A stretch of DNA of 22,740 nucleotides from an uncultured Oscillospiraceae bacterium (GCA_900763685.1 CAAFLF010000016.1:1-22740), one strand, 5' to 3'; positions 13,273 to 21,531 are shown, counted from the stretch's first letter. Notes: generated by a model not told the origin, from the sequence alone. Numbers and translations: made by a program.

Positions 13273-14997
13273 ATGAGAAGGAAGATCTTTGCGCTCCTCC
13301 TGGCCCTCTCCCTCTGCCTCACCGCCTGCGGCACCGCCGTGCCGGAGCCGGAGCGGCTGCCGGAGGGGGAGAACACCGGCCCGGAGGTCAGCTACATCCC
13401 CCTGGACGACCGGCCGGTGAACGCCGACCGGGTGGTCTACCTGGCGGAGTCCCTGGGCTACCGGCTGACGATGCCGGAGGAGGACCTCTACCGCACCCGG
13501 CTGGACGGGCAGGACACCAACCCCAACGGCACGGCCTACGGCGACCGGGCAGGGCTCTACGCCTGGCTCCAGGAGCGGGGGGCAGCGGGCTGCGACCGCT
13601 ACGTTCTGTCCCTGGACCAGCTCCTCTCCGGAGGGCTCGTGAACTCCCGGAGCTTCCCCGGGGCGGACGTGACGCTGCGGGACGGCACGGTTCTGACGGA
13701 GGAGGCCTTCCTCGCCGCCGTCCTGGACCTCCTCGCGGACGGGGAGAACGAGGTGTACCTGCTGGACACCGTCATGCGCCTTGCCCCCACGGTGGGCTAT
13801 GACGGCTGGGACCTCGCGGGCTACGAGGCCCTGCGCTCCTACGGCATGGCCGCCCGCCCGACCCTCAGCGGGGACGCCCTGACGGTGGAGAATATCGCGG
13901 CCGCCTACCCCCTGGGGGCGGACGGCACGCCCCTGGACCCGGCGGACTACGGCGTCACGGAGGAGGCGGTGGCTCGGTACCTCCGCTGCCGGGAGCGGAA
14001 GCTCCGCCTCATCGACGAGGCCCTGCGGCTGACGGAGGGGCGGGAGAACGTCCACTTCCTGATCGGCGTGGACGATTCCGCCCCCACGGACAGCGTCCAG
14101 ACCAATGAGCTCGCCTACCTCCGTCAGGCGGTGGCGGGCCGGGGGGCGGTGCTCTCCGGCGCCGACGAGGACGGGATGCTGGCCCTCTGCCGCATGTTCG
14201 CCGTGAGTGACTACGAAGGCGAGCTGCCCACCGTCACCGTCCGCTACTTCGGCGGCAGCGAGAGTGGCGCCTCCAGCGACTATGACCACCAGCCCATGAC
14301 GGAGATCGTGGCGGAGCACCTCGCCTACCTCGGCTGCGGAGCCGGGGAGGACGGGGACCTGCAGCTCCTGGTGCTCACCGCCCCGGCGGAGGAGAGCCAG
14401 CGGAAGACCGCCATCCGTCAGCTCATCGCCGCCCTGCGCCAGGCCCGGAAGGACGGCACCCCCACCATCCTGATGGACGCCGCCAAGAATGGCTACGGCA
14501 CGGACTTCCAGAAAGAGCTGGTGAAAAAGACCGAGCTGGGCTTCCTCCTGGGCTACGCCGGGTTTTACGACCTCGCGAACGCCACGGGCATCGCCCTGGC
14601 CAACGGTGTCGCCCGGTGGCTGTGCCTGCGGAGCGGCGCCGCGCGGACCCAGGGGCAGGAGGACGCCTTCCGCCTGACCCTGGCGGACTCCCTGGTGAAG
14701 GACATCTGCTACAAGAATCAGGCCAAGATCCAGACCACCGTCTACGTGCGGGACACCCTTCAGGGGGACCCGGACAACTTCCGCCGGACCGGCACGGCGG
14801 AGGAGGACGTCCTGCCCCAGGCAGAGATCTATCTCCGGGAGGCGGCGGGGGACGTGCTCCGGAATCTCGCCCGCAGCGCCATGCGGACGGACGCCGCCGG
14901 GACACTGGGGGGCTTCGGCTCCCTCACCATCGGGAAGGTCTCCTTCCCCTGGCTCCGGGTCTTTGAGATCCGGATGGAATGGGAGGTATCGCGATGA
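13273..14997 (+). CDS. DUF4127 family lipoprotein
   Basis: The 574-aa protein opens with a lipoprotein signal peptide: positively charged MRRK, a hydrophobic core and lipobox LTAC with Cys at residue 19. It should be anchored outside the membrane. After a short Pro/Glu linker comes the DUF4127 hallmark YIPLDDRPVN (about residues 43-52), and the family similarity continues to the end. The biochemical function of DUF4127 is unknown to me. AAAGGA precedes the ATG. No promoter is obvious between the upstream terminator and this gene. Its stop overlaps the next start (ATGA), so the two are co-translated. Confidence 0.85.
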   Translation: MRRKIFALLLALSLCLTACGTAVPEPERLPEGENTGPEVSYIPLDDRPVNADRVVYLAESLGYRLTMPEEDLYRTRLDGQDTNPNGTAYGDRAGLYAWLQERGAAGCDRYVLSLDQLLSGGLVNSRSFPGADVTLRDGTVLTEEAFLAAVLDLLADGENEVYLLDTVMRLAPTVGYDGWDLAGYEALRSYGMAARPTLSGDALTVENIAAAYPLGADGTPLDPADYGVTEEAVARYLRCRERKLRLIDEALRLTEGRENVHFLIGVDDSAPTDSVQTNELAYLRQAVAGRGAVLSGADEDGMLALCRMFAVSDYEGELPTVTVRYFGGSESGASSDYDHQPMTEIVAEHLAYLGCGAGEDGDLQLLVLTAPAEESQRKTAIRQLIAALRQARKDGTPTILMDAAKNGYGTDFQKELVKKTELGFLLGYAGFYDLANATGIALANGVARWLCLRSGAARTQGQEDAFRLTLADSLVKDICYKNQAKIQTTVYVRDTLQGDPDNFRRTGTAEEDVLPQAEIYLREAAGDVLRNLARSAMRTDAAGTLGGFGSLTIGKVSFPWLRVFEIRMEWEVSR

Positions 14998-15215
14998 CGG
15001 ATTTCCCGCCCAAGGGCCGCTACCGGCACTTCAAGGGCAACGAGTATGAGCTCCTGGACTTCGCCCGCCACAGCGAGACCGGGGAGTGGATGGTGGTCTA
15101 CCGGGCCCTCTACGGCGAGGGCGGCCTCTGGGTCCGGCCCCTTGCCATGTGGCGGGAGGCCGTGGAGCGGGACGGGGTCCCCTACCCCCACCGCTTCACC
15201 TATCTGGGGGACTGA
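14994..15215 (+). CDS. DUF1653 domain protein
   Basis: The 73-aa protein matches the short DUF1653 fold: G-x-Y-x-H-F-K-G-N-x-Y near residues 8-18, then the conserved E-T-x-E-x-M-V-V-Y-R-A-L-Y-G and W-V-R-P motifs. These are cytosolic proteins of unknown function found across bacteria. GGGAGG (14981-14986) sits 7 nt before the ATG, which overlaps the DUF4127 stop by 4 nt. An in-frame ATG at 14979 precedes that site and is less likely. A terminator follows at 15255-15277. Confidence 0.88.
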   Translation: MTDFPPKGRYRHFKGNEYELLDFARHSETGEWMVVYRALYGEGGLWVRPLAMWREAVERDGVPYPHRFTYLGD

Positions 15216-15254
15216 GGGCCGAAAACCGCCCCCAAAGCCCCAAAACCGCCGGAT

Positions 15255-15277
15255 GTAAACCCCGGGTTTACCTTTTT
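15255..15277 (+). terminator. Terminator after DUF1653 gene
   Basis: GTAAACC (15255-15261) and GGTTTAC (15265-15271) pair around CCG and are followed by C and five T. The stem is weaker than the others here and could alternatively be an operator for the downstream regulator gene. Confidence 0.6.
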
Positions 15278-15345
15278 CGGCGGCGGATTGCTGGAAAAGC
15301 GGGCGGAAGTTTGGCAGGATAGGCCCAGGAAAGGAGGCGTTGCCA

Positions 15346-16632
15346 ATGACCACGGGACAACGTATCACAGAGAAGCGGAAGGCCCTGGGCCTCACCCAGG
15401 AAGCCCTGGGCGGTGAGCTGGGGGTCTCCCGGCAGACGGTTTATAAGTGGGAATCCGACGGGGGACTGCCGGAGATCGAGAAGCTGGTGGCCCTCTCCCG
15501 GCGCTTCGGCGTCACGGTGGGGTGGCTCCTGGGAGTGGAGGACGCCCCGGAGACCGCCCCCGCCCCGGAGAGCCCCGAGCTCACGGAGCGGCAGCTCCAG
15601 ATGGTGGAGGAGATCGTGGACCGGTACCTTGCCGCCCGGCCCCGCTGGCGGCGCTGGCAGAAGTGGGCCTGCGCCGGGGCCGCCGCCCTGGCCCTCTTCG
15701 GCGCCTGGCGGCTCTGGCAGGGCACGATGGACCGGGTGGACCAGCGCCTCCTGGACTTCAACAACCAGATCTCCCAGGTCCAGCGGAGCGTCAGCCAGCA
15801 GGTCAACGGCATCGCCTCCCAGGTCCAGGACATCCTGGACCGGCAGAACTCCCTGCTGGCGGAGTCCGGCGCCGAGATCGGGGGCTATGACTTCAGCGCC
15901 GGGGAGCGGGGCAGCGTCCTCTTCTCGGTCTACGCCGTGCCCAAGAGCTATCAGGCGGGCATGACCGCCGCCTTCACCGCCGAGTGCGGCGGGGAGGTCC
16001 GGACGGCGGAGGGCGTCCTCACGGAGGGGCAGCGCTTCTCCGCGGAGCTCCCCTACCCCCTGACGGATGAGAACATCACCCTCTCCGTGTCCTTCACCCT
16101 GCCGGACGGCACGGTGGAGACCCAGCTGCTGGACGCCGGCTATTTCAACGGCCTCTATTCCCGGACGCTCCCGTCGGTCTATGTAGGCGTGGACACGACG
16201 CACTACCGCCGGATCCAGAATGGAAGGCTCTCCCTCACCGGCGACGCGCGGCTCGTGTTCTGGTACGTGGATGCCGACCAGCGGGACAGTGCGGTAACGG
16301 AAGCGGTCGACGAGACTATCCCTGTCCCTGACATCCGCTCTGCCCGCCTGGGGCTCTTCCAGAACCGGAAGCTCATCGCCTGGGCGGAGCCCTGCGAGAA
16401 GCCCGCCAATTACCAAGGCTACGAGGACTACCACTTTGCCCGCCTGCCGGAGATGGACGTTTCCGTGGAGGACGGGGACCTTCTCTGCGTGGCGGCCCTG
16501 GTGGAGGATGTCTATGGCCGCCAGTTCGTTCTCACCACAAGCTTCTTCACCCCCAGCAACGGCCAGCTGGACTTCACCGATGTCAGCTGGATGGACGCCA
16601 GTTACTGGGAGCCCTCCAACTGGCAGTTCTGA
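15346..16632 (+). CDS. Membrane-anchored XRE-family regulator with extracytoplasmic C-terminal domain
   Basis: The 428-aa protein begins with a Cro/C1 helix-turn-helix (residues about 5-60, with LTQEALGGELGVSRQTVYKWE). A Pro-rich linker, a charged segment and one transmembrane helix (about 107-125) follow. A coiled-coil-like stretch rich in Gln, Val and Asp (about 128-168) and a roughly 260-residue, beta-rich domain predicted to lie outside complete it. It looks like a one-component sensor that reads an external or envelope signal while bound to DNA. ATG 15346 is 9 nt after AAAGGAGG; the earlier TTG at 15340 is too close to that site. I do not recognise the sensor domain. It ends at a terminator shared with the convergent gene. 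Confidence 0.75.
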   Translation: MTTGQRITEKRKALGLTQEALGGELGVSRQTVYKWESDGGLPEIEKLVALSRRFGVTVGWLLGVEDAPETAPAPESPELTERQLQMVEEIVDRYLAARPRWRRWQKWACAGAAALALFGAWRLWQGTMDRVDQRLLDFNNQISQVQRSVSQQVNGIASQVQDILDRQNSLLAESGAEIGGYDFSAGERGSVLFSVYAVPKSYQAGMTAAFTAECGGEVRTAEGVLTEGQRFSAELPYPLTDENITLSVSFTLPDGTVETQLLDAGYFNGLYSRTLPSVYVGVDTTHYRRIQNGRLSLTGDARLVFWYVDADQRDSAVTEAVDETIPVPDIRSARLGLFQNRKLIAWAEPCEKPANYQGYEDYHFARLPEMDVSVEDGDLLCVAALVEDVYGRQFVLTTSFFTPSNGQLDFTDVSWMDASYWEPSNWQF

Positions 16633-16650
16633 CCCCAAAAAGACGCAAAA

Positions 16651-16685
16651 AGCCCGCGGCCTCACGGCCGCGGGCTTTCTTTTTC
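16651..16685. terminator. Bidirectional terminator between convergent genes
   Basis: A perfect 11-bp stem (16651-16661 with 16666-16676), TCAC loop, has A runs on the left and a T-rich tail on the right. It can stop the XRE-type regulator gene and the minus-strand membrane protein, whose stop codon lies at the edge of the tail. Confidence 0.85.
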
Positions 16686-16689
16686 CTTT

Positions 16690-17451
16690 TTACAGCTGCC
16701 GGATGGCGTAGTAGACGGCGAGAGCGAAGAGCAGCACCGCCACGGCGTAGAGGCAGTAGTAGGCGGCCACGCTGCTCACGAGAGCCACCACCGTGGTGAC
16801 GGCGGCGATGCCGCAGGCGGCGTAGATGGGCATGGTGTCGAAGTTCTCCCCCAGGAGGCGGAGCTTGCCCAGCATCCCCCGGGACTTGGCCATTCTGGCC
16901 GTGAGGAGCGCCAGCGCAGCCAGGCACACCAGGAAGACGATGGCCCCGGCCAGGACCTTCCCGTGCCAGTAGGCGCTGCCGATGCCCTTGCGGCAGACCC
17001 AGAGCACCGCGAGGTCCAGCCCCAGCACGATGAGGGCCCAGGCGCACTCCCGGTCATAGAGGTACCAGAGGATGGCCATGAGGGCCGCCGCCGGGACGGC
17101 CACCGCCAGCAGGGTGATGGGGCTCGCGTAGTAGCGGCTCACGAGCCACCCGGTGACGGCCACGAAGGCCCCCAGCTCCAGGAGCATCCAGGCCGCCGCC
17201 CGCTTCCAGCCCCGGGTCTTCCGGCAGACGTAGACCAGCACGCCGCCCAGGACCGCCGCGGCGAGACCCAGCCAGACAGAGACCTTCAGATAGCTGTACC
17301 AGGAGAGGACCTGGTCCAGGGTGCCGTAGATGTAGCATTTATGGATCAGCAGCAGGTAGAGCTCCGCCAGGCAGCCCAGCAGCAGTGCCCGGGTGGCGCC
17401 CTGCCAGGGCTCGTGCTTCCGCTTCCCTCTGCTTTCAGTTCTCTTCGTCAT
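16690..17451 (-). CDS. Polytopic membrane protein of unknown function
   Basis: The 253-aa protein has a basic N terminus (MTKRTESRGKRKHEPW) followed by about eight hydrophobic segments, several containing Tyr and Trp at the membrane edge. I do not recognise a family, and no catalytic or transport motif is evident. GGAGG lies 7 nt before ATG 17451; the frame remains open 35 codons further, but that extension covers the promoter and is rejected. It has its own promoter (17556-17528) and is monocistronic. It is divergent from the ApbE operon, a possible but unproven functional hint. Confidence 0.7.
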   Translation of the reverse strand: MTKRTESRGKRKHEPWQGATRALLLGCLAELYLLLIHKCYIYGTLDQVLSWYSYLKVSVWLGLAAAVLGGVLVYVCRKTRGWKRAAAWMLLELGAFVAVTGWLVSRYYASPITLLAVAVPAAALMAILWYLYDRECAWALIVLGLDLAVLWVCRKGIGSAYWHGKVLAGAIVFLVCLAALALLTARMAKSRGMLGKLRLLGENFDTMPIYAACGIAAVTTVVALVSSVAAYYCLYAVAVLLFALAVYYAIRQL

Positions 17452-17527
17452 GGAATGACCTCCAGCGATTCTCATTCCCGGCGCCAAGAGCGCCGGTCCC
17501 CCGCGAAGGGCGGGGACATTCTGTGAT

Positions 17528-17556
17528 ATTATAGCAGACCCGCCGCCCTTTTGCAA
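17528..17556 (-). promoter_or_regulatory. Promoter of the minus-strand membrane protein
   Basis: Minus strand TTGCAA (17556-17551), 17-nt spacer and consensus TATAAT (17533-17528). The start would be near 17521, leaving a leader of about 70 nt. Confidence 0.75.
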
Positions 17557-17629
17557 GCATTTCCGTGCCTCCTCCGTCGCTTTGCCGGAAAAGGGCCCCT
17601 TCCCCGGCGGATTTCCCGTGCTTTCCGCC

Positions 17630-17658
17630 TTGTGGAGCGGCGGCGGACGTGCTATAAT
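17630..17658 (+). promoter_or_regulatory. Promoter of the ApbE operon
   Basis: TTGTGG (17630-17635), 17-nt spacer and consensus TATAAT (17653-17658). The start near 17665 gives a leader of about 50 nt before the ApbE ATG. Confidence 0.7.
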
Positions 17659-17717
17659 AAAGTGTTCCAGCTTCCATTCGCTGTTTATTTTCTGTGAAGA
17701 TTTTTTTGAGGTGCCCC

Positions 17718-18818
17718 ATGAGAAAGACCCTCTTCCCCCTCCTTGCCCTCTGCCTGCTGCTCTCCGGCTGCGGCGAAACGCCCGCGGCGGACACCTCGGT
17801 GGAGTTCTTCGCCATGGATACCGTCATGCGGCTGGAGACCCCCGGCCTCTCGGACCCCGCCGCCGTCACCGCCGGCCGGGACGCCGTGGAGACCCTGGAA
17901 TCCCTCCTCTCCCGGACGGACGGAGGGAGCGAGATCTCCCGCCTCAACGGGGCGGACGGCCAGGAGACCCCCCTCTCCTACCCCACCGCCGCCCTGCTGG
18001 CGGCGGCGAAGGATTACTCCCTCGCGACGGACGGCGCCTTCGACCCCACCGTCGCCCCGGTGATGGACGCCTGGGGCTTCACCACAGACAGTCCCCGCGT
18101 CCCGGACGCCGGGACCCTCTCCGCCCTCCTCCCCCTGGTGGACAGCGCCGCCCTGACGGTGTCGGTCTCCGCCCCCGGGGAGGACGGCTCCGCCCGGCTG
18201 GCCCCCGGCCAGGCCGCGGACCTGGGCGGCATCGCCAAGGGCTACGCCTCGGACTGGGTGGAGGCCGCCCTGCGGCGAAACGGCGCCCAGCGGGCCATGG
18301 TCTACCTCGGCGGCAACGTCCTGGTGCTGGGCGCCAAGGCCGACGGCAGCCCCTGGCGGGTGGCCGTCCAGGACCCGGCGGATACCAGTGCCTACGCCGG
18401 GGTCCTGGCCCTCACGGACGCCTTCGCCGTCACCTCCGGCGGCTACCAGCGCTACTTTGAGGAAAACGGCGTCCGCTACCAGCACATCTTAGACCCCAAG
18501 ACCGGATACCCCGCCGAGAGCGGCCTGACCTCCGTCACGGTGGTGGCCGCCGCCAACGGCCCGGACTACGATTCCGACACCCCCGCCCCCGGCAGCGGCG
18601 CCATGTGCGACGCCTTCTCCACCGCCCTCTTCGTTCTGGGGGAGGAAAAGGCCCTGGACTTCTGGCGGACCTCCGGCTACGACTTTGAGCTGGTCCTGGT
18701 GACGGAGGACGGCCGGGTCCTGGTGACGGAGGGTCTCGCGGACCGCTTTGAGCAAACGGAAGGGAGCGCTTACCGCTATGAATCTATCCCGCGCGCGGAC
18801 GAAGCCCGCCCCGGCTGA
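17718..18818 (+). CDS. apbE: FAD:protein FMN transferase (ApbE family lipoprotein)
   Basis: ApbE transfers FMN from FAD to a Thr or Ser of extracytoplasmic proteins, using Mg2+. The 366-aa protein has a lipoprotein signal peptide with lipobox LSGC. It has the family motifs DTVM near the N terminus, DLGGIAKGYA (168-177) and HILDPKTGYP (256-265), and the metal-site region SGAMCDAFST near 293-302. It starts at ATG 17718 after GAGGTG; an upstream GTG at 17694 would spoil the signal peptide. It heads a run with NusG-II and Gx-transporter genes. No FMN-acceptor (FMN_bind) protein is found in this window, so its target must be elsewhere. Confidence 0.93.
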   Translation: MRKTLFPLLALCLLLSGCGETPAADTSVEFFAMDTVMRLETPGLSDPAAVTAGRDAVETLESLLSRTDGGSEISRLNGADGQETPLSYPTAALLAAAKDYSLATDGAFDPTVAPVMDAWGFTTDSPRVPDAGTLSALLPLVDSAALTVSVSAPGEDGSARLAPGQAADLGGIAKGYASDWVEAALRRNGAQRAMVYLGGNVLVLGAKADGSPWRVAVQDPADTSAYAGVLALTDAFAVTSGGYQRYFEENGVRYQHILDPKTGYPAESGLTSVTVVAAANGPDYDSDTPAPGSGAMCDAFSTALFVLGEEKALDFWRTSGYDFELVLVTEDGRVLVTEGLADRFEQTEGSAYRYESIPRADEARPG

Positions 18819-19206
18819 CCTGCTGGTGGCGGCGGCCATCGTGGCCCTCGCCGTTCTCTGCGGCCTGCGCTTCTGGCTGCCCCAGGGGCAGACGGACGGC
18901 CCCCTCACCGCCGTCGTCACCATCGACGGGCAGGAGGCCGACCGCTTCCCGGTCTCCCAGGGGGAACCCTTCCAGGTCCGGACCTATACCAACAACGGCT
19001 ACACCCTGGTGGTCTCCCCCGCCGGGGACAGTCCCATCCTCTCCGCGCCGGACGGGCTCTGCGTCCTGGAGTCCGACTGCCCCAATCAGGACTGCGTCCG
19101 CAGCGGGGTCATCTCAAAGCCCGGCCAGAGCCTCGTCTGCCTCCCCGCCCGGATCGTCATCGAGCTTCAGGGCGGCAGCGGCGGCGTGGACGCGGTCCTG
19201 GGTTAA
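18778..19206 (+). CDS. NusG domain II-containing membrane-anchored protein
   Basis: The 142-aa protein has one N-terminal membrane anchor (about residues 14-34) and an exported NusG-II-like beta domain. It has the characteristic Cys pattern of this family: ESDCPNQDCV, then SKPGQSLVCLP. This is not a transcription elongation NusG. The start overlaps the ApbE end by 41 nt, with AAGGGAG upstream. In other Firmicutes such proteins sit beside ApbE and Gx-transporter genes, and I recall the Listeria electron-transfer protein EetA being of this kind, from memory. Paired cysteines suggest a disulfide or redox-linked role, unproven. Confidence 0.83.
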   Translation: MNLSRARTKPAPADLLVAAAIVALAVLCGLRFWLPQGQTDGPLTAVVTIDGQEADRFPVSQGEPFQVRTYTNNGYTLVVSPAGDSPILSAPDGLCVLESDCPNQDCVRSGVISKPGQSLVCLPARIVIELQGGSGGVDAVLG

Positions 19207-19219
19207 GGGAGGTGCCGGA

Positions 19220-19735
19220 ATGAGACAGACCACCCGCCAATTGACCCTCTGCGCCATGCTCACCGCCCTGGCCCTGGCCCTCTCCTGGGTGGAACGCTTC
19301 CTGCCCCTCTCTCTGCTCATCCCCCTGCCGGGGATCAAGCTGGGCCTCGCCAACATCGTGACCCTCTTCGCCCTCTACGCCCTGGGCCCCGCCCAGGCGC
19401 TCCTCATCCTCCTCTGCCGCTGCACGTTGGGGGCGCTCTTCGCCGGGAACCTCAATGCCCTCATCTACTCCCTCTTCGGCGGCGTTGCCGCCATGCTGAC
19501 CATGATCCTCCTTCAAAAGGCGAAGCGGCTCTCCGTCTACGGCGTCTCCCTGGGCGGCGCCGCCGCCCACAACTGCGGCCAGGTGGCCGCCGCCGTCTGG
19601 ACCCTGGGCAGCGCCGCGCCGTGGAGCTACCTGCCGGTGCTGCTGGGGGTGTCCCTGGTCTCCGGGACGCTGACAGGCTTCCTCTCCTCCCTGCTCTTCC
19701 GGGCCATGGCCCATGTGGACCCCACTTCCAAATGA
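19220..19735 (+). CDS. Gx transporter family membrane protein (Hpre_diP_synt_I)
   Basis: The 171-aa protein has five to six hydrophobic segments. It matches the family first described as heptaprenyl diphosphate synthase component I, now usually called Gx transporter and related to ECF S components. Hallmarks include ALALSWVERFLPLS and the PGIKLGLANIVTLFALY motif, and a central GALFAGNLNALIYSLFGG. It starts after GGGAGGTG, 13 nt after the NusG-II gene. Its usual partners are ApbE and NusG-II proteins, in clusters linked to flavin-based extracellular electron transfer or quinone metabolism. The real substrate is uncertain. Confidence 0.85.
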   Translation: MRQTTRQLTLCAMLTALALALSWVERFLPLSLLIPLPGIKLGLANIVTLFALYALGPAQALLILLCRCTLGALFAGNLNALIYSLFGGVAAMLTMILLQKAKRLSVYGVSLGGAAAHNCGQVAAAVWTLGSAAPWSYLPVLLGVSLVSGTLTGFLSSLLFRAMAHVDPTSK

Positions 19736-19749
19736 TCGAGGTGCTGACT

Positions 19750-21018
19750 ATGAAAAGCGACCGCAGCAAGAAAGACGACATCATCCTCCAGCAGCTGGAG
19801 GTCATCCGCACCATGTCGGAGAATAACCTCAAGCGCATGAACTCCGACTTCTGGGGCAGCCCCCTGCTGACCCCCGAGACCCCCGCCGGGAAGACCCCGG
19901 AGACGCCGAAGGCCCCGGACGCCCCCAAGACCCCGAAGGCCCCCGCCGCCCGGGACGGCGGAAACGGCGGCACCGCCGCCTCCACCGGCAATGACGAGAC
20001 CAACGCCCCCGCCGTGGAGGAGGTCAAACCCAAGGAGAGAATCGAGGACCTCCAGGCGGAGCTGGACGGCTACATCGGCCTCGCCGCCATCAAGAAGGAG
20101 GTCAAGAACCTCATCAACATGGTAACGGTCTACCAGCTCCGCAAGGACAACGGCCTCCCCACCACCGACCTCTCCCTCCACATGGTCTTCTCCGGCAATC
20201 CCGGCACCGGCAAGACCACCGTGGCCCGCCTGATGGCGAGAATTTACCACTCCCTCGGCATCCTCTCCCAGGGCCAGCTGGTGGAGGTGGACCGCAGCGG
20301 CCTCGTGGCCGGATATGTGGGCCAGACCGCCATCAAGACCCGCAAGGTCATCGAGAGCGCTCTCGGCGGCGTCCTCTTCATTGACGAGGCCTACGCCCTC
20401 AACGGGAATTCCGAGAACGACTTTGGCCAGGAGGCCATCGACACCATTTTGAAGGCCATGGAGGACCACCGGGACGATCTCGTGGTCATCGTGGCGGGCT
20501 ACGACGGGCTGATGGACGACTTCATTCACTCCAACCCCGGTCTCGAGTCCCGGTTCAACCGCTTCCTGCACTTCGACGACTACAGCACGGACGAGATGCT
20601 GGCTATCTTCGAGAGCCAGTGCAAGAAGGGCTGCTACACCCTGGACCAGGACGCGAAGGCCCTGGTGCGGGAGTACATTGAGCGGGAGAACCGCGACGGC
20701 ATCACCTTCGGCAACGCCCGGGGCGTCCGGAACATCTTCGAGCACATCCTGGTGGCCCAGGCCAACCGTCTCGCCGCTCAGGAGAGCGTCACGAAGGAAG
20801 ACCTGATGCGCCTCACCACGGTGGATGTCCTCATGGCCCAGGGCCGGGAGATCGAGGCCGCCGGGGAGGAAGCCAGGCTCCGGGACCAAGCCGAAAACCC
20901 CGAGACCCCGGCGACCTCCGACGAAAAAGCCCCGGAGACCCCCGAAACTGACCGGCCGAAATCCCCCGAGAATGAAACGCCCGAAACCGACCAGCCCGAT
21001 CCCCACCAGCCCCAATGA
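19750..21018 (+). CDS. CbbX/SpoVK-like AAA+ ATPase with low-complexity tails
   Basis: The 422-aa protein has a short basic N-terminal helix (1-35), a Pro/Thr/Lys/Ala-rich segment (about 38-90), a CbbX-type AAA+ core (about 95-360) and a Pro/Glu/Thr-rich tail (378-422). The core shows Walker A GNPGTGKTT (149-157), Walker B D212-E213 and the arginine finger in SRFNRF (R268). CbbX-type ATPases remodel partner proteins by threading or conformational work. ATG 19750 is favoured over 19732 because GAGGTG is correctly placed for it. It is 14 nt after the Gx-transporter gene, so it is probably co-transcribed, though a link to electron transfer is not established. No Rubisco genes are present here. 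Confidence 0.85.
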   Translation: MKSDRSKKDDIILQQLEVIRTMSENNLKRMNSDFWGSPLLTPETPAGKTPETPKAPDAPKTPKAPAARDGGNGGTAASTGNDETNAPAVEEVKPKERIEDLQAELDGYIGLAAIKKEVKNLINMVTVYQLRKDNGLPTTDLSLHMVFSGNPGTGKTTVARLMARIYHSLGILSQGQLVEVDRSGLVAGYVGQTAIKTRKVIESALGGVLFIDEAYALNGNSENDFGQEAIDTILKAMEDHRDDLVVIVAGYDGLMDDFIHSNPGLESRFNRFLHFDDYSTDEMLAIFESQCKKGCYTLDQDAKALVREYIERENRDGITFGNARGVRNIFEHILVAQANRLAAQESVTKEDLMRLTTVDVLMAQGREIEAAGEEARLRDQAENPETPATSDEKAPETPETDRPKSPENETPETDQPDPHQPQ

Positions 21019-21023
21019 CCCCC

Positions 21024-21048
21024 AAGCGCCGCCCGCCGGGCGGCGCTT
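21024..21048 (+). terminator. Probable terminator of the ApbE-AAA+ run
   Basis: A perfect 11-bp stem (21024-21034 with 21038-21048), GCC loop, is followed by a mixed T/C tail rather than a pure T run, so termination may be partial. Confidence 0.6.
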
Positions 21049-21144
21049 TCCCTTTCCCGGCGAAACTTCCCTCCCCCGGTATAAAATCCTTCCCGCCGTG
21101 GGAAACTGCTGCCATGGAAAATCGGAAGCAAGGGGGAAGCATCC

Positions 21145-21414
21145 ATGGTAAAAGGGATCTCCCGGCGGGTCGTGGTGGTAGACTCGCCGGACCGCCGTTT
21201 TTTTGAGCAGGCCATCTTCATCGTCCGCAACGACGCCGCCGGGGAGGGTGTCTCCTCCCGGGAGCTGGTGGAGGAGGCCCGCCGGGTGGCCAGGAGCTAT
21301 ACCGTCAGCTCCGGCCGCTGGGGCCGGGCCCTCCGCAACCTCCCCCCGGCGCTCTACACCCTGCTGGGCAGCGCCGGCGTGGGGCTCATGTGGCTCCTCA
21401 CCACCCTCAGCTGA
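21145..21414 (+). CDS. Small conserved-looking protein with C-terminal membrane segment
   Basis: The 89-aa protein has a soluble N-terminal part (RRVVVVDSPDRRFFEQAIFIVRNDA) and a C-terminal hydrophobic helix (about 69-87), so it would be tail-anchored. Similar small proteins are, as I recall, widespread in Oscillospiraceae and Lachnospiraceae without a function. GGGGGAAG lies 7 nt before ATG 21145. A TATAAA box at 21080-21085 may be part of a promoter, but no matching -35 is clear. It precedes mreB and could share envelope-related regulation; this is only positional inference. Confidence 0.72.
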   Translation: MVKGISRRVVVVDSPDRRFFEQAIFIVRNDAAGEGVSSRELVEEARRVARSYTVSSGRWGRALRNLPPALYTLLGSAGVGLMWLLTTLS

Positions 21415-21466
21415 GGGGGAGGGGCCTCCCCTCCCCCAGAAAGCTTCCGCCCCGGAAAGAATATGC

Positions 21467-21495
21467 TTGCAAATGCCATGGCTCACAGGTATAAT
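21467..21495 (+). promoter_or_regulatory. Promoter of mreB/mbl
   Basis: TTGCAA (21467-21472), a 17-nt spacer and consensus TATAAT (21490-21495) predict a start near 21502. The leader of about 68 nt contains a hairpin at 21513-21531. Confidence 0.78.
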
Positions 21496-21512
21496 AGACT
21501 ATGAGCAATCAG

Positions 21513-21531
21513 GCGTGCCCATCCGGCACGC
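21513..21531 (+). promoter_or_regulatory. Hairpin in the mreB leader
   Basis: GCGTGCC (21513-21519) and GGCACGC (21525-21531) pair perfectly around CATCC. It lies about 11 nt after the predicted start and has no T run, so it is probably a 5'-end stabilising or regulatory hairpin rather than a terminator. Confidence 0.5.

Noticed and set aside
19627..21486. A 619-codon minus-strand open frame opposite the AAA+ gene
   Set aside because: The plus strand carries a clear AAA+ core with ribosome binding site; the antisense product has no recognisable motif.
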